Below, piece after piece: positions 14,650 to 21,671 of a stretch of DNA of 24,000 nt (the stretch's first letter is position 1; the number at the start of each line of letters is the position of its first letter). The position numbers and the translations under genes are program-made. A model generated the notes under the pieces. The model did not search any database. It was not told the origin of the DNA and saw only the letters and a list, made by a program, of their open reading frames with translations. The stretch comes from SIG299 sp964541485 (lineage in GTDB: Bacteria; Bacillota; Clostridia; Lachnospirales; Lachnospiraceae): the NCBI GenBank assembly GCA_964541485.1, contig CAZIQL010000036.1:1-24000 (forward strand), given 5' to 3'.

Positions 14650-15552
14650 TTATATGTATTTTAAATACGTTTTCAGCATTTCAAAAATAATCTTTATATT
14701 TCCGCGGAACAAAAGCGTATATTCTGCCACGAAGAAGTAACCGCACTCCGCGCATAGCCCCGGTATATCAATACATCTTCCGCAAACGCTCACCTTGCCG
14801 TTTTCTATCACAACGCACTGGTGGCACGGTGTCGGAAATTTATTTTCAATTAAATACGGAAATGCGCTCTTTAGGTTAAAGACCGGCGCACCTTCCTTCA
14901 GCATCTGTGAGATCACCTTACAACATGCTGCCTTCTCTTCCTTTGACAGTGCCAGTTCCCTCGTGTCCGGATACGGCGTATGAAAATTAAAAGAAACCGC
15001 ACGGACATTTTTGGTATCTCTTGCCTTAAGGCACACATCCTTTACCGCATCCTTATTGATTTGATTAATCGCCATGTAAAAACAGATGTTGTCTTTTGTT
15101 GCCTTATCAATGTTTTCCATAATGGTATCGTAGGTTTCGCCACGGATGATATTGTGACGTTCCTTATCCCCATCCAGGCTCAGTAAAATCAAATCAGCCT
15201 CCGGCAAATCAATCGGGAAGGTGCCGTTCGTCACCACATTGACAATCAGAAAGCCCATCTCTTTTGCTTCCGTAACAAGGTCCCGGAGCGTTTTCTCTCT
15301 GTCTCTCCAAAGAAAGGTTTCCCCACCGCAGAAAAACAGAATCCTCACGCCCATATCATACAGTGTCTGCATTTCACTCTTAATCTGTTCATACGGATGC
15401 ACCACCGCCGTAATATTGTTGACCGAACAGTGCTTACATTTTAAATTGCACTTATCTGTCAGAATCACTGTTCCAAGAATCGGCTCCTTCTTACGGAACA
15501 AAATCGTCTTAATTCCAAACCACGCAAACTGTGTAAATGAAGATAGTTTCAT
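14650..15552 (-). CDS. Radical SAM protein with a six-cysteine C-terminal cluster (SPASM-like)
   Basis: This 300-aa protein has the radical SAM motif LTDKCNLKCKHCSVNN (Cys 35, 39, 42), followed by FFCGGETFLW (about 73-82), the SAM-contacting GGE motif. The core barrel runs to about 200. The C-terminal region holds six cysteines in the pattern CHQC...CGRC...CAEC (243, 246, 257, 260, 267, 270), as expected for an auxiliary iron-sulfur cluster domain of SPASM or twitch type. It ends with a hydrophobic, basic segment (YTLLFRGNIKIIFEMLKTYLKYI). AAGGAG lies 11 nt upstream of the ATG. It is the first gene of the three-gene unit. Such enzymes often modify peptides or small molecules, but no precursor peptide is seen and the substrate is unknown. 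Confidence 0.88.
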   Translation of the reverse strand: MKLSSFTQFAWFGIKTILFRKKEPILGTVILTDKCNLKCKHCSVNNITAVVHPYEQIKSEMQTLYDMGVRILFFCGGETFLWRDREKTLRDLVTEAKEMGFLIVNVVTNGTFPIDLPEADLILLSLDGDKERHNIIRGETYDTIMENIDKATKDNICFYMAINQINKDAVKDVCLKARDTKNVRAVSFNFHTPYPDTRELALSKEEKAACCKVISQMLKEGAPVFNLKSAFPYLIENKFPTPCHQCVVIENGKVSVCGRCIDIPGLCAECGYFFVAEYTLLFRGNIKIIFEMLKTYLKYI

Positions 15553-15569
15553 GACAACAACTTCTCCTT

Positions 15570-15583
15570 ATATTTCGAAATAT
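15570..15583. promoter_or_regulatory. 14-bp perfect palindrome in the radical SAM operon leader
   Basis: ATATTTCGAAATAT is a perfect palindrome lying between the promoter and the start codon and partly flanking the ribosome site (GGAG just beyond it). It could be an operator. Being AT-rich it could also be chance. Confidence 0.3.
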
Positions 15584-15595
15584 TCTCCCAAGGAA

Positions 15596-15624
15596 AGTAT
15601 ACCTCCAAATAACCTTTCTTTCAA
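15596..15624 (-). promoter_or_regulatory. Promoter of the radical SAM operon
   Basis: The minus strand reads TTGAAA (15619-15624), a 17-bp spacer and TATACT (15596-15601), about 45 bp upstream of the first radical SAM start. No other promoter was seen before the next two genes. Confidence 0.65.
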
Positions 15625-15661
15625 TTCCTATTCTTTTTATTAAATTTTCTTTCTTTTTTAC

Positions 15662-15692
15662 TGTAACAATTTCCCGCTTTCTTTGTTATACT
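15662..15692 (+). promoter_or_regulatory. Candidate promoter of the ECF sigma factor gene, possibly autoregulated
   Basis: TGTAAC (15662-15667), a 16-bp spacer and TGTTAT (15684-15689) resemble an ECF-type promoter, whose -35 usually contains AAC. TATACT (15687-15692) could instead be a housekeeping -10, but no good -35 matches it. Many ECF genes control themselves through an AAC-type promoter. Confidence 0.4.
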
Positions 15693-15734
15693 CATAGAAG
15701 CATTTGCAAATGATTCGAAGAAGGGAGGCCTGAT

Positions 15735-16238
15735 ATGAATACCGATTTATTGCGGCAGCTGTACCGCAAATATCAAAACGAAATCTATCTGTATTTATAC
15801 TCCCTCGCTCACAACCGGGAGCTGGCACAGGACTTGATGCAGGAAACCTTTTTAAAGGCAATCCTCTCCCTTCCCGATGACCACACCAATATGCGTGCCT
15901 GGCTGTATCTGGTGGCAAGAAATTTGTATTTTAACTACCAGAAGCGGGAACGGCAATCTGTCCCGATGGAAGAAATGGAAAGCGTTACCGCGGATGGCGC
16001 ACCGTCTCTGCCGGAGCAAATGATTCAGGAGGAGCAAAAGAAGCTTTTATATCAGGCGCTCTTTCAGCTCCCCGAACGGCAGCGTGAAATCCTGCTGCTC
16101 CACTATTTCAGCGATCTTTCCTTAAAGGAAATCGCAAAGCTGTTGCATCAGACACCGGAAAACATCCGCGTTCAGGCGCACCGTGCAAAAAAAGAATTAA
16201 AATCATATCTGGAGGTACATGGCTATGACCTATCGTGA
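15735..16238 (+). CDS. ECF-family RNA polymerase sigma factor
   Basis: This is a 167-aa group IV sigma factor. Sigma region 2 lies at about 8-72 (YRKYQNEIYLYLYSL...AQDLMQETFLKAI...MRAWLYLVARNLYFNYQKR), with the polymerase-binding and -10-reading segments. After a short linker, sigma region 4 lies at about 105-160 (LFQLPERQREILLLHYFSDLSLKEIAKLL...NIRVQAHRAKKELKSYL), a helix-turn-helix for the -35 box. GGGAGG is 6 nt before the ATG. It overlaps the downstream anti-sigma gene by 14 nt, so the two are made together. It would be held inactive by that membrane protein until an envelope signal is sensed. The regulon is unknown, and it is divergent from the radical SAM operon. Confidence 0.93.
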   Translation: MNTDLLRQLYRKYQNEIYLYLYSLAHNRELAQDLMQETFLKAILSLPDDHTNMRAWLYLVARNLYFNYQKRERQSVPMEEMESVTADGAPSLPEQMIQEEQKKLLYQALFQLPERQREILLLHYFSDLSLKEIAKLLHQTPENIRVQAHRAKKELKSYLEVHGYDLS

Positions 16239-17445
16239 ATTACTTAAATTATATAAAGAAGGAAAATTAGAAGAAAGCAAGACTCAGGAGATTCAGAACG
16301 ACATTGAACGCCAGGAGGCAATCTCTGAGTATCTGTTTGAGAGTGAAGAGCTTTTTCCGGAAGAAAGCATCGTTGACAGCGTGCCTGTTGTTTCCTCTGA
16401 CACTGCTACTTCTCCTGCGGAAGAACAGTTCGTCAAACACATCCGCAAAACCATCCGGTTCACCTTCTTAAAGATTGGTGCCGTGATCGGTGCGGTTGTA
16501 CTTGCCATCGTGCTCTGTGTCATTTTCCTGCTTCCTGATTTCGTAAGCAGTCTCTATTACAACCCGATGGAAGAAATCTACACATCGGAAGAAATCGAAT
16601 ACGAAGATGGAACAGTAGAACTCAAATCATATTCCACAAACCGGATGTCTCTTGACATGGCAGTCTATTCCGAACTGTTCCTGCCGGGACATTACCGTGA
16701 CTCTGTTACTGCCATCGAACATGGCTACGGGGAATATTCCATCTGCATTAAGCAGCATTATTCCTACACCGGCTCCTTTACCGATGTTGCCGGTATGTTA
16801 CGTCAAAATGAACTGCTGCTGTTTGATGCCAATGCCTTAAAGCGTCCAACGGGTAACTGTTTTGTTCAAACCAAGGAAACAGAAGCACTCAACGTCTATG
16901 TAGGTCCTGCCGGAACGAAAGAAGATGCTATAAACAAGCTGTATGAACTGGATGACAAGGACTTTTATATCGGTTATATTACCTTATCCCATTTGGCTAC
17001 CTACGAGGATTTCATCCGCTGGTTTGACGAAAAAAACATTGCCCACGGCTCTCTTTGGTGCTCCGTTTATGTCGAGGACAAAAGCGGCTCCTACACCTTG
17101 CTTCAAAACACAGGCTTTGCTCCGACCGAAATGGTGAGCCCCCTTTGTTATGATGCCGAGACTTACCCAAACTTAAGCCTCGCTGATTCTACCCAGGAAG
17201 AGCTTCACGACGGGGATTATATGCAGACACATTTCATCAGCATGTTAAAGTACATGCGTGACAATAAAACCTTCTATGAAATGATGTCTCCGCTAAATAA
17301 AATAAAATTTGACGAGGCAATTGCTACCATAGAGCATGACGGTCTGCTGATTCATGGATTTGCAGTGGTTGCAAAGCGGGATGAGCTTTTGAAATTTGTA
17401 GAAGACGAGAATGTGTACTACATTTATACGAAGGAATATGAATAA
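16225..17445 (+). CDS. Membrane anti-sigma factor with sigma factor regulator domains
   Basis: This 406-aa protein starts MTYRELLKLYKEGKLEE. It has a short cytoplasmic sigma-binding part (about 1-78), one transmembrane helix (about 82-104), and a ~300-residue extracytoplasmic domain. The layout and the GYITLSHLATYEDFIRWFDEKN-type segments fit the sigma-regulator N/C domains (Sigma_reg_N, Sigma_reg_C) found next to ECF genes in Firmicutes. It would sequester the sigma factor and release it on an envelope signal. I start at 16225 because GGAGGT lies 8 nt upstream; the ATG at 16219 is only 2 nt from that site. Position and topology make the role likely. The signal is unknown. Confidence 0.88.
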   Translation: MTYRELLKLYKEGKLEESKTQEIQNDIERQEAISEYLFESEELFPEESIVDSVPVVSSDTATSPAEEQFVKHIRKTIRFTFLKIGAVIGAVVLAIVLCVIFLLPDFVSSLYYNPMEEIYTSEEIEYEDGTVELKSYSTNRMSLDMAVYSELFLPGHYRDSVTAIEHGYGEYSICIKQHYSYTGSFTDVAGMLRQNELLLFDANALKRPTGNCFVQTKETEALNVYVGPAGTKEDAINKLYELDDKDFYIGYITLSHLATYEDFIRWFDEKNIAHGSLWCSVYVEDKSGSYTLLQNTGFAPTEMVSPLCYDAETYPNLSLADSTQEELHDGDYMQTHFISMLKYMRDNKTFYEMMSPLNKIKFDEAIATIEHDGLLIHGFAVVAKRDELLKFVEDENVYYIYTKEYE

Positions 17446-17473
17446 GGAACTATAAAGTAAGAAAGTTTATGTA

Positions 17474-17516
17474 AAGCCGTCCTTTGTCCTTGGCAAAGAA
17501 CGGCTTCGTTTCTTTT
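17474..17516 (+). terminator. Terminator of the ECF sigma / anti-sigma operon
   Basis: AAGCCGT (17474-17480) pairs with ACGGCTT (17500-17506), with an inner CTTTG/CAAAG stem and a C/A bulge, followed by CGTTTCTTTT. It lies between convergent genes. Confidence 0.85.
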
Positions 17517-17519
17517 ACG

Positions 17520-18017
17520 CTATGGCGTCGCAAACAGCCCAATCCCCGGCGGATATACCGTAAATACCATGAATGCCAGCAAAAAGGCATAATAATTATA
17601 TCGTATCAGTTTCGGGTTTCTTTCCTTACAATCCGATGCCACCAGATAGACCACAAGGTAAGAGGCAAGAATGCTGATAATATAAACAGCAATATTAATC
17701 CAATCCACATTGAATCCTAAGATTCCCGAATAGGTATAAAAGAGCACCGGAATCATAAAAAGCCCTGCAAACGTCCCAAGAAACATTGCGTCATAAATAC
17801 ACGGGTATTGCTTTTCCAAAAACTTTCCTGCTACCAATGTAACAAGAAGCATCGGAAAATAAACCAACTTCATATGCTCCCAAGTCGATTCATTGACCGG
17901 AAAGAACAGACCAACAAGAAAATTCTGTCCTGTCCAATCATAAACAAAATGGGACAGGGTGCCAAGAACGATGGTCACCACTGCCCCAATGATACAAAAA
18001 CGTTTTAAATTATTCAT
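17520..18017 (-). CDS. DUF6512-like integral membrane protein
   Basis: This 165-aa protein has about five hydrophobic helices (near 6-25, 50-68, 73-100, 105-127 and 138-155). It contains HFVYDWTGQN and the segment FFPVNESTWEHMKLVYFP, a signature I associate with small membrane proteins annotated DUF6512. No catalytic residues are evident and no function is known. I start at the ATG at 18015-18017 with GAGGGG a few bases upstream; the longer frame begins with TTG inside that site. It is convergent with the anti-sigma operon and downstream of the AraC-GGDEF gene, from which a hairpin separates it. Confidence 0.75.
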   Translation of the reverse strand: MNNLKRFCIIGAVVTIVLGTLSHFVYDWTGQNFLVGLFFPVNESTWEHMKLVYFPMLLVTLVAGKFLEKQYPCIYDAMFLGTFAGLFMIPVLFYTYSGILGFNVDWINIAVYIISILASYLVVYLVASDCKERNPKLIRYNYYAFLLAFMVFTVYPPGIGLFATP

Positions 18018-18053
18018 AAGTCCCCTCGGCAAAAAATGTGTCAGTTATAATTT

Positions 18054-18114
18054 ATGCCGTAATAAGAACTCTTAGTATACCAAAAATGCCCTAAACATGA
18101 ATGCTTACGGCATT
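18054..18114 (-). terminator. Hairpin region between the AraC-GGDEF and DUF6512 genes, with a weak promoter inside
   Basis: On the minus strand AATGCC (18109-18114) pairs with GGCATT (18085-18090) and TTTTGG follows, a weak terminator for the AraC-GGDEF gene. A larger perfect 9-bp repeat (ATGCCGTAA at 18054-18062, TTACGGCAT at 18105-18113) uses the same left arm. TATACT at 18074-18079 with TTCATG 16 bp upstream (18096-18101) could be the DUF6512 promoter. Confidence 0.45.
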
Positions 18115-18124
18115 TTTTATTCCA

Positions 18125-18925
18125 TTATTTTGTATCCAATATTGCCAGATGCAGCTTGTCATACAAGTCTCTGTATCTCATCTGACTTCCTTCAAACCGT
18201 ACCGCACCAACGTGTAAATGAAGCGGAATCTCCTGTCCCTCAAATACGATTGGCTGTCCGTTGTATGCTTTGATTTTCTCACAGATTCCTTCTGCATAAG
18301 CTTTGTCTTCGCTGTTTGTGAGCATCACAAATTCATCGCCACCGATACGGAACACGATATCTTCCTCTCCCGCCTCTCTTTCCATGCGGTTTAATGACTC
18401 CACAATTGCAATATCGCCTGCTTTATACGAAATCTCGTTAATCGGAATCAGGCTGTGAATATCACATACTACAAAATAACAATTCTTTCTTTGCACAAAT
18501 AAATCATACATCTCACTGATATCTACATGTCTGCGTTCGTTCATATACGCACCTCCATCTTGAATTGGCGGATAAAGCCGTGGGAACAATTCGAACACAT
18601 CTTTTCTTCCTCTGAATTCCGAGGGATTACAGTTCCACACCCCTTTGAATGCTCTGGTAAAGGATTCATTGGTACTGTAACCGCAGGCAAGGGCAATATC
18701 CAGAACATGATACTCCTTATCCGAAGCAAGCATTCTGGCTGCAATCGTCATTCTGCGCTTCACCATATACTCATGCACACTCATTCGGCTCACATGGCGG
18801 AACATCTTCTCCAGGGCAGACTTTGAGCAATAACATGCGTCTGCCACATCCTGGGTCTTAATTTCATTCTGCAAATTTTCCTCGATAAACTCTAACGCAT
18901 TGGTTAAAATTTCAATGTTATTCAT
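18125..18925 (-). CDS. AraC-type helix-turn-helix fused to a GGDEF domain
   Basis: Residues 1-105 are a complete AraC/XylS DNA-binding domain with two HTH motifs (VADACYCSKSALEKMFRHVSRMS and IALACGYSTNESFTRAFKGVWNCNPSEFR). Residues 148-262 are a GGDEF domain: CYFVVCDIHSLIPINEISYKAGD, then FRIGGDEFVML with the GGDEF motif intact at 195-199. The RxxD inhibitory site before the motif is missing (GEED instead). The usual second metal residue of DxD reads DIH. The domain is slightly short at its C-terminus. So it may bind GTP or c-di-GMP rather than make c-di-GMP. The HTH is at the N-terminus, the reverse of the usual sensor-HTH order in AraC proteins. It is monocistronic, with palindromes at the promoter. 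The target genes are unknown. Confidence 0.88.
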   Translation of the reverse strand: MNNIEILTNALEFIEENLQNEIKTQDVADACYCSKSALEKMFRHVSRMSVHEYMVKRRMTIAARMLASDKEYHVLDIALACGYSTNESFTRAFKGVWNCNPSEFRGRKDVFELFPRLYPPIQDGGAYMNERRHVDISEMYDLFVQRKNCYFVVCDIHSLIPINEISYKAGDIAIVESLNRMEREAGEEDIVFRIGGDEFVMLTNSEDKAYAEGICEKIKAYNGQPIVFEGQEIPLHLHVGAVRFEGSQMRYRDLYDKLHLAILDTK

Positions 18926-18949
18926 CCTAGCTCATCCTTACTATAGGTT

Positions 18950-18993
18950 AGAAGTACTTCTTGTAGTATACTATAGCAGATAGACGGAGGCAA
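18950..18993 (-). promoter_or_regulatory. AraC-GGDEF promoter overlapped by a palindrome
   Basis: The minus strand reads TTGCCT (18988-18993), a 17-bp spacer and TATACT (18965-18970). The perfect 12-bp palindrome AGAAGTACTTCT (18950-18961) covers the predicted start site, and CTATAG occurs on both sides (18941-18946 and 18971-18976). It is a plausible autoregulatory operator. Confidence 0.5.
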
Positions 18994-19199
18994 TGCTTGA
19001 TAATTTGGGTTTAGATGAGAGACTACTCTATCAACCAGTAAATTTTCTGATTATCTCTTATTATTCCAAACACACTACCGGCAATTACTACCTCCTTCGC
19101 ATGAACTCCACTTGGTGACATACATAACCAATCATATTCTCCAATGATGATCTCCGATAAATATGTCAAAATACAGACCGGAAGTTTTTCCACACATTG

Positions 19200-19979
19200 T
19201 CAAAACGCATCCAGCTTCCCATCCACCCGGCAAAGCCGTTCCACCAGATAAAGAAGTGCTCGCGCCAAAAACAAATAAATAACGGCAAGTACCAGTTCTC
19301 CAATCAGTAATTCTTTCATTTTTCCGCCTGTCTGCCCAAATAAAACATCCATCGCCCGTATGGTACGTGTCAGTGGCAAACATTGTGATAAAAGCTGTCC
19401 TAACACCGGAAGCTGAGATACCGGAAATTCTGCTCCGGTAAATATAATCAGGACAAAATTCAGTATATTTAATACCAGATGAATGCTCGAAGTAAGAAGC
19501 CCAAACACAGCAATAAACAAGCCAAAGCACGTTGCAGAAATCATGGCACATAAAATAACCAAAACTGTCATTCCTATCGATACATCCGAAAAATCGATAC
19601 GGAACAAAAGGCTCCCTACCACCAGATTAAACAATACCGTCAAAAGTGAAATCAGAGCCGGTCCTACTCCACTTGCCAGTACTACGGCCAGTTTGCTGTA
19701 AGGCGATGCTACAATGGAACGAAGTCTTCCGGACATTCTCTCCCCTCGAAACAGTCCGCCTAATCCAAAAATACAGGTATTGGTGCAAAGTAAAAAAGCA
19801 TTACTGATTACCCAGTGCGTCAAATCCATCGTCCGGAACCCATAAGCGGCAAGCAGACAATAAAACACCATAGTTAACATCGGATTTCCGATATCAAATG
19901 CCAGAAATTCAGACAGCTTGAATGCCGATGTCCGCCCCTTATGATACAACCACGCCTGTGAAAAGAATCGTCTTATCAT
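19200..19979 (-). CDS. ABC-2 type exporter permease (second)
   Basis: This 259-aa permease has about six membrane helices and no ATPase domain. LFRGERMSGRLRSIVASPYSKLAVVL is the cytoplasmic loop typical of ABC-2 exporters, and a late loop has GAEFPVSQLPVLGQLLSQCLPLTRTIRAM. It would form a heterodimer with the permease encoded one base upstream (TAAT-ATG spacing) and be driven by the ATPase. It is the last gene of the three. After it lies a ~270-bp non-coding stretch with no convincing terminator. The substrate is unknown; drug, antibiotic or lipid export is common for this class. Confidence 0.88.
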   Translation of the reverse strand: MIRRFFSQAWLYHKGRTSAFKLSEFLAFDIGNPMLTMVFYCLLAAYGFRTMDLTHWVISNAFLLCTNTCIFGLGGLFRGERMSGRLRSIVASPYSKLAVVLASGVGPALISLLTVLFNLVVGSLLFRIDFSDVSIGMTVLVILCAMISATCFGLFIAVFGLLTSSIHLVLNILNFVLIIFTGAEFPVSQLPVLGQLLSQCLPLTRTIRAMDVLFGQTGGKMKELLIGELVLAVIYLFLARALLYLVERLCRVDGKLDAF

Positions 19980-19980
19980 A

Positions 19981-20760
19981 TTAACTTACCTCCAGACTTG
20001 CAAGAACCCTTACCCGACATTCCATGACGCGGTATAACCACATCGCCAACAGGACATACAAAACCGACAACGCAAATAATACAGCGAGTTTTTCAAAAAA
20101 AATACGCGGCTGAGTAACTCCGTCTACTGACAACCGAAGCAGTTCCACTGCCCATGTAGGTGACAAGAGCCGACTAACCGGCTGTATCCATTTTGGCAAC
20201 ACTTCAATCGGGAACGAAAATCCACACAACAGAATAAACGGCATTTCAATGCAATTCATATACAGAGTTGTTCTTCTTGACAACGTCAGCAGGCAAGCTA
20301 TTACTGTAGAAATTACAACAAAACTGCCGATAAGCGCAAAAAGTGCAAGCAAAAAATATCCCGGACTGTTTAATGTCACCGGTGTCCGATAAAGAACAAC
20401 TGCCGTCGCTAAGGAAATCAACAAGGAAACCAGCGACAATATCGTATTCCCAAGGATTTTCCCGAGAAGAACCGTAGAAAATCTCACCGGCGCAACAAAA
20501 ATAATCCGCAAGGTCCCCATCGAACGTTCTCTGTTAATATCGCCTGCGGATGAAAAGCAAATACAGCCCCAAATTGCCATCAACCCCGAGCCAAGTATAA
20601 CATATGATGTAAAGTTTTCCTGTCCGGAATTTTTGAACATCTCGTATAACAAAACCGTATTCAAAATCGGATTGGCAATCAAGCAAAAACGGAACATATT
20701 TCTGGCATAGGACTGTTTCATTTGCAAAAGCATAGTACTGAGTAATACCGAACGATTCAT
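19981..20760 (-). CDS. ABC-2 type exporter permease (first)
   Basis: This 259-aa permease has about six hydrophobic helices and a cytoplasmic loop INRERSMGTLRIIFVAPVRFSTVLLGK that is characteristic of ABC-2 exporters. GFSFPIEVLPKWIQPVSRLLSPTWAVELLRL is the conserved late loop. Its start overlaps the ATPase stop by 4 nt (ATGA), so translation is coupled. It is similar in size to the next permease, as expected for a heterodimeric pair that probably arose by duplication. Confidence 0.9.
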   Translation of the reverse strand: MNRSVLLSTMLLQMKQSYARNMFRFCLIANPILNTVLLYEMFKNSGQENFTSYVILGSGLMAIWGCICFSSAGDINRERSMGTLRIIFVAPVRFSTVLLGKILGNTILSLVSLLISLATAVVLYRTPVTLNSPGYFLLALFALIGSFVVISTVIACLLTLSRRTTLYMNCIEMPFILLCGFSFPIEVLPKWIQPVSRLLSPTWAVELLRLSVDGVTQPRIFFEKLAVLFALSVLYVLLAMWLYRVMECRVRVLASLEVS

Positions 20761-21521
20761 TCCCTATCCTCCTTTACCAAGGAAATGTACGCATCCTCCA
20801 ACGATTCTGCCTCTCCTTTTATTTCTACGGGCGTTCCTTTTGCAACAATCTTCCCCTTCTTCAGTATAATCATATGATCACACAATTCCTCGGCTTCCGG
20901 CATATAATGCGTTGTCAATATTACCGTCTTGCCATCTTCCTTTAATTTACGGATAACATCTCTTAGCATCCTTGCACCGAGCGGATCCAACCCCACGGTC
21001 GGTTCATCCATAAAAATCACTTCCGGATTATTAATCAGACCTCTTGCAATCTGCACTCGCTGCGTCATCCCTTTGGAATAAGTTTCCACAAGGTCGTCTG
21101 CCCGTTCGGTCAAATCGACCAACTTCAGTAATTCCTCTATCCGCTGCTCCCTCTCCTTGACATCCATTTTATAAAGATTTGCAAAATATCGGAGGTTATC
21201 CCTTGCCGACAAACGTCGGTACACTCCATACTCTCCGCCAAATATAAAGTTAATCCGTGGACGGATCTTCTTTTCCTGTCCAAAACAATCATATCCCATG
21301 ACTTTACAAGTGCCCTTTGTCGGTGCAAGCAAAGTAATCAGCATCTTTATCGTCGTCGTTTTCCCCGCACCGTTTTGTCCCAAAATCCCAAAAATTTCTC
21401 CCGCCTGTACCGAAAATGTAATTCCCTGTACTGCCTCAACAATTTCCTTTTTCTTTTTCCATGTTCCCCGATAGGTCGTGTAACTGCGGTACAGTTCTTC
21501 TACTTCAATCATTGGTTCCAT
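20757..21521 (-). CDS. ABC exporter ATP-binding protein
   Basis: This 254-aa ATPase has Walker A GQNGAGKT (48-55), a signature in the divergent form YSKGM (148-152), Walker B VIFMDE (168-173), and an H-loop in TTHYMPEAEEL. Where the Q-loop glutamine is expected the protein reads IFGGEYGVYRRLSARDNL, a variant known in some ABC-2 exporter ATPases. AAAGGAG lies 7 nt before the ATG. It is the first gene of the exporter operon and powers the two permeases. It has a perfect-consensus promoter with inverted repeats at the start site, next to a gene for an ArsR-type regulator. Confidence 0.93.
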   Translation of the reverse strand: MEPMIEVEELYRSYTTYRGTWKKKKEIVEAVQGITFSVQAGEIFGILGQNGAGKTTTIKMLITLLAPTKGTCKVMGYDCFGQEKKIRPRINFIFGGEYGVYRRLSARDNLRYFANLYKMDVKEREQRIEELLKLVDLTERADDLVETYSKGMTQRVQIARGLINNPEVIFMDEPTVGLDPLGARMLRDVIRKLKEDGKTVILTTHYMPEAEELCDHMIILKKGKIVAKGTPVEIKGEAESLEDAYISLVKEDRE

Positions 21522-21544
21522 TTCATTTCTCCTTTGCTCGCATG

Positions 21545-21593
21545 TTCGATATATGTCGAATTCGATTATAATAAAACTTTATGTTTCTGTCAA
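21545..21593 (-). promoter_or_regulatory. ABC exporter promoter with an overlapping operator
   Basis: The minus strand reads TTGACA (21588-21593), a 17-bp spacer and TATAAT (21565-21570), a perfect consensus promoter. Three TTCGA half-sites in alternating orientation lie over the start: TTCGA 21545-21549, TCGAA 21556-21560 and TTCGA 21561-21565. They form a 16-bp near-palindrome (21545-21560) and a perfect 10-bp palindrome (21556-21565). A repressor bound there would block this strong promoter. The ArsR-type protein encoded next door is the obvious candidate (inference). Confidence 0.65.
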
Positions 21594-21635
21594 TCAAAAG
21601 TTAGGGACTTTCAAAAGAAAAAAGGGGGTGCACCT

Positions 21636-21671
21636 AGTAAAAAAGGCGGTCGACTCACGTCAACCGCCTTT
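21636..21671 (-). terminator. Terminator of the ArsR-type regulator gene
   Basis: In minus-strand RNA a 13-bp stem (21659-21671 with 21642-21654, one U-G pair) closes a GUGA tetraloop and is followed by UUUUU. It overlaps the stop codon of the regulator gene and separates it from the ABC operon. Confidence 0.92.

Noticed and set aside
19023..19193. Short minus-strand open frame (56 codons from a GTG) after the exporter permease
   Set aside because: The translation looks protein-like (for example EVVIAGSVFGIIRDNQKIYW), but there is no ribosome site and no family match. It could be a decayed remnant.
19132..19551. 139-aa frame overlapping the exporter permease
   Set aside because: It is an out-of-frame shadow of the permease, whose membrane pattern and motifs are clear.
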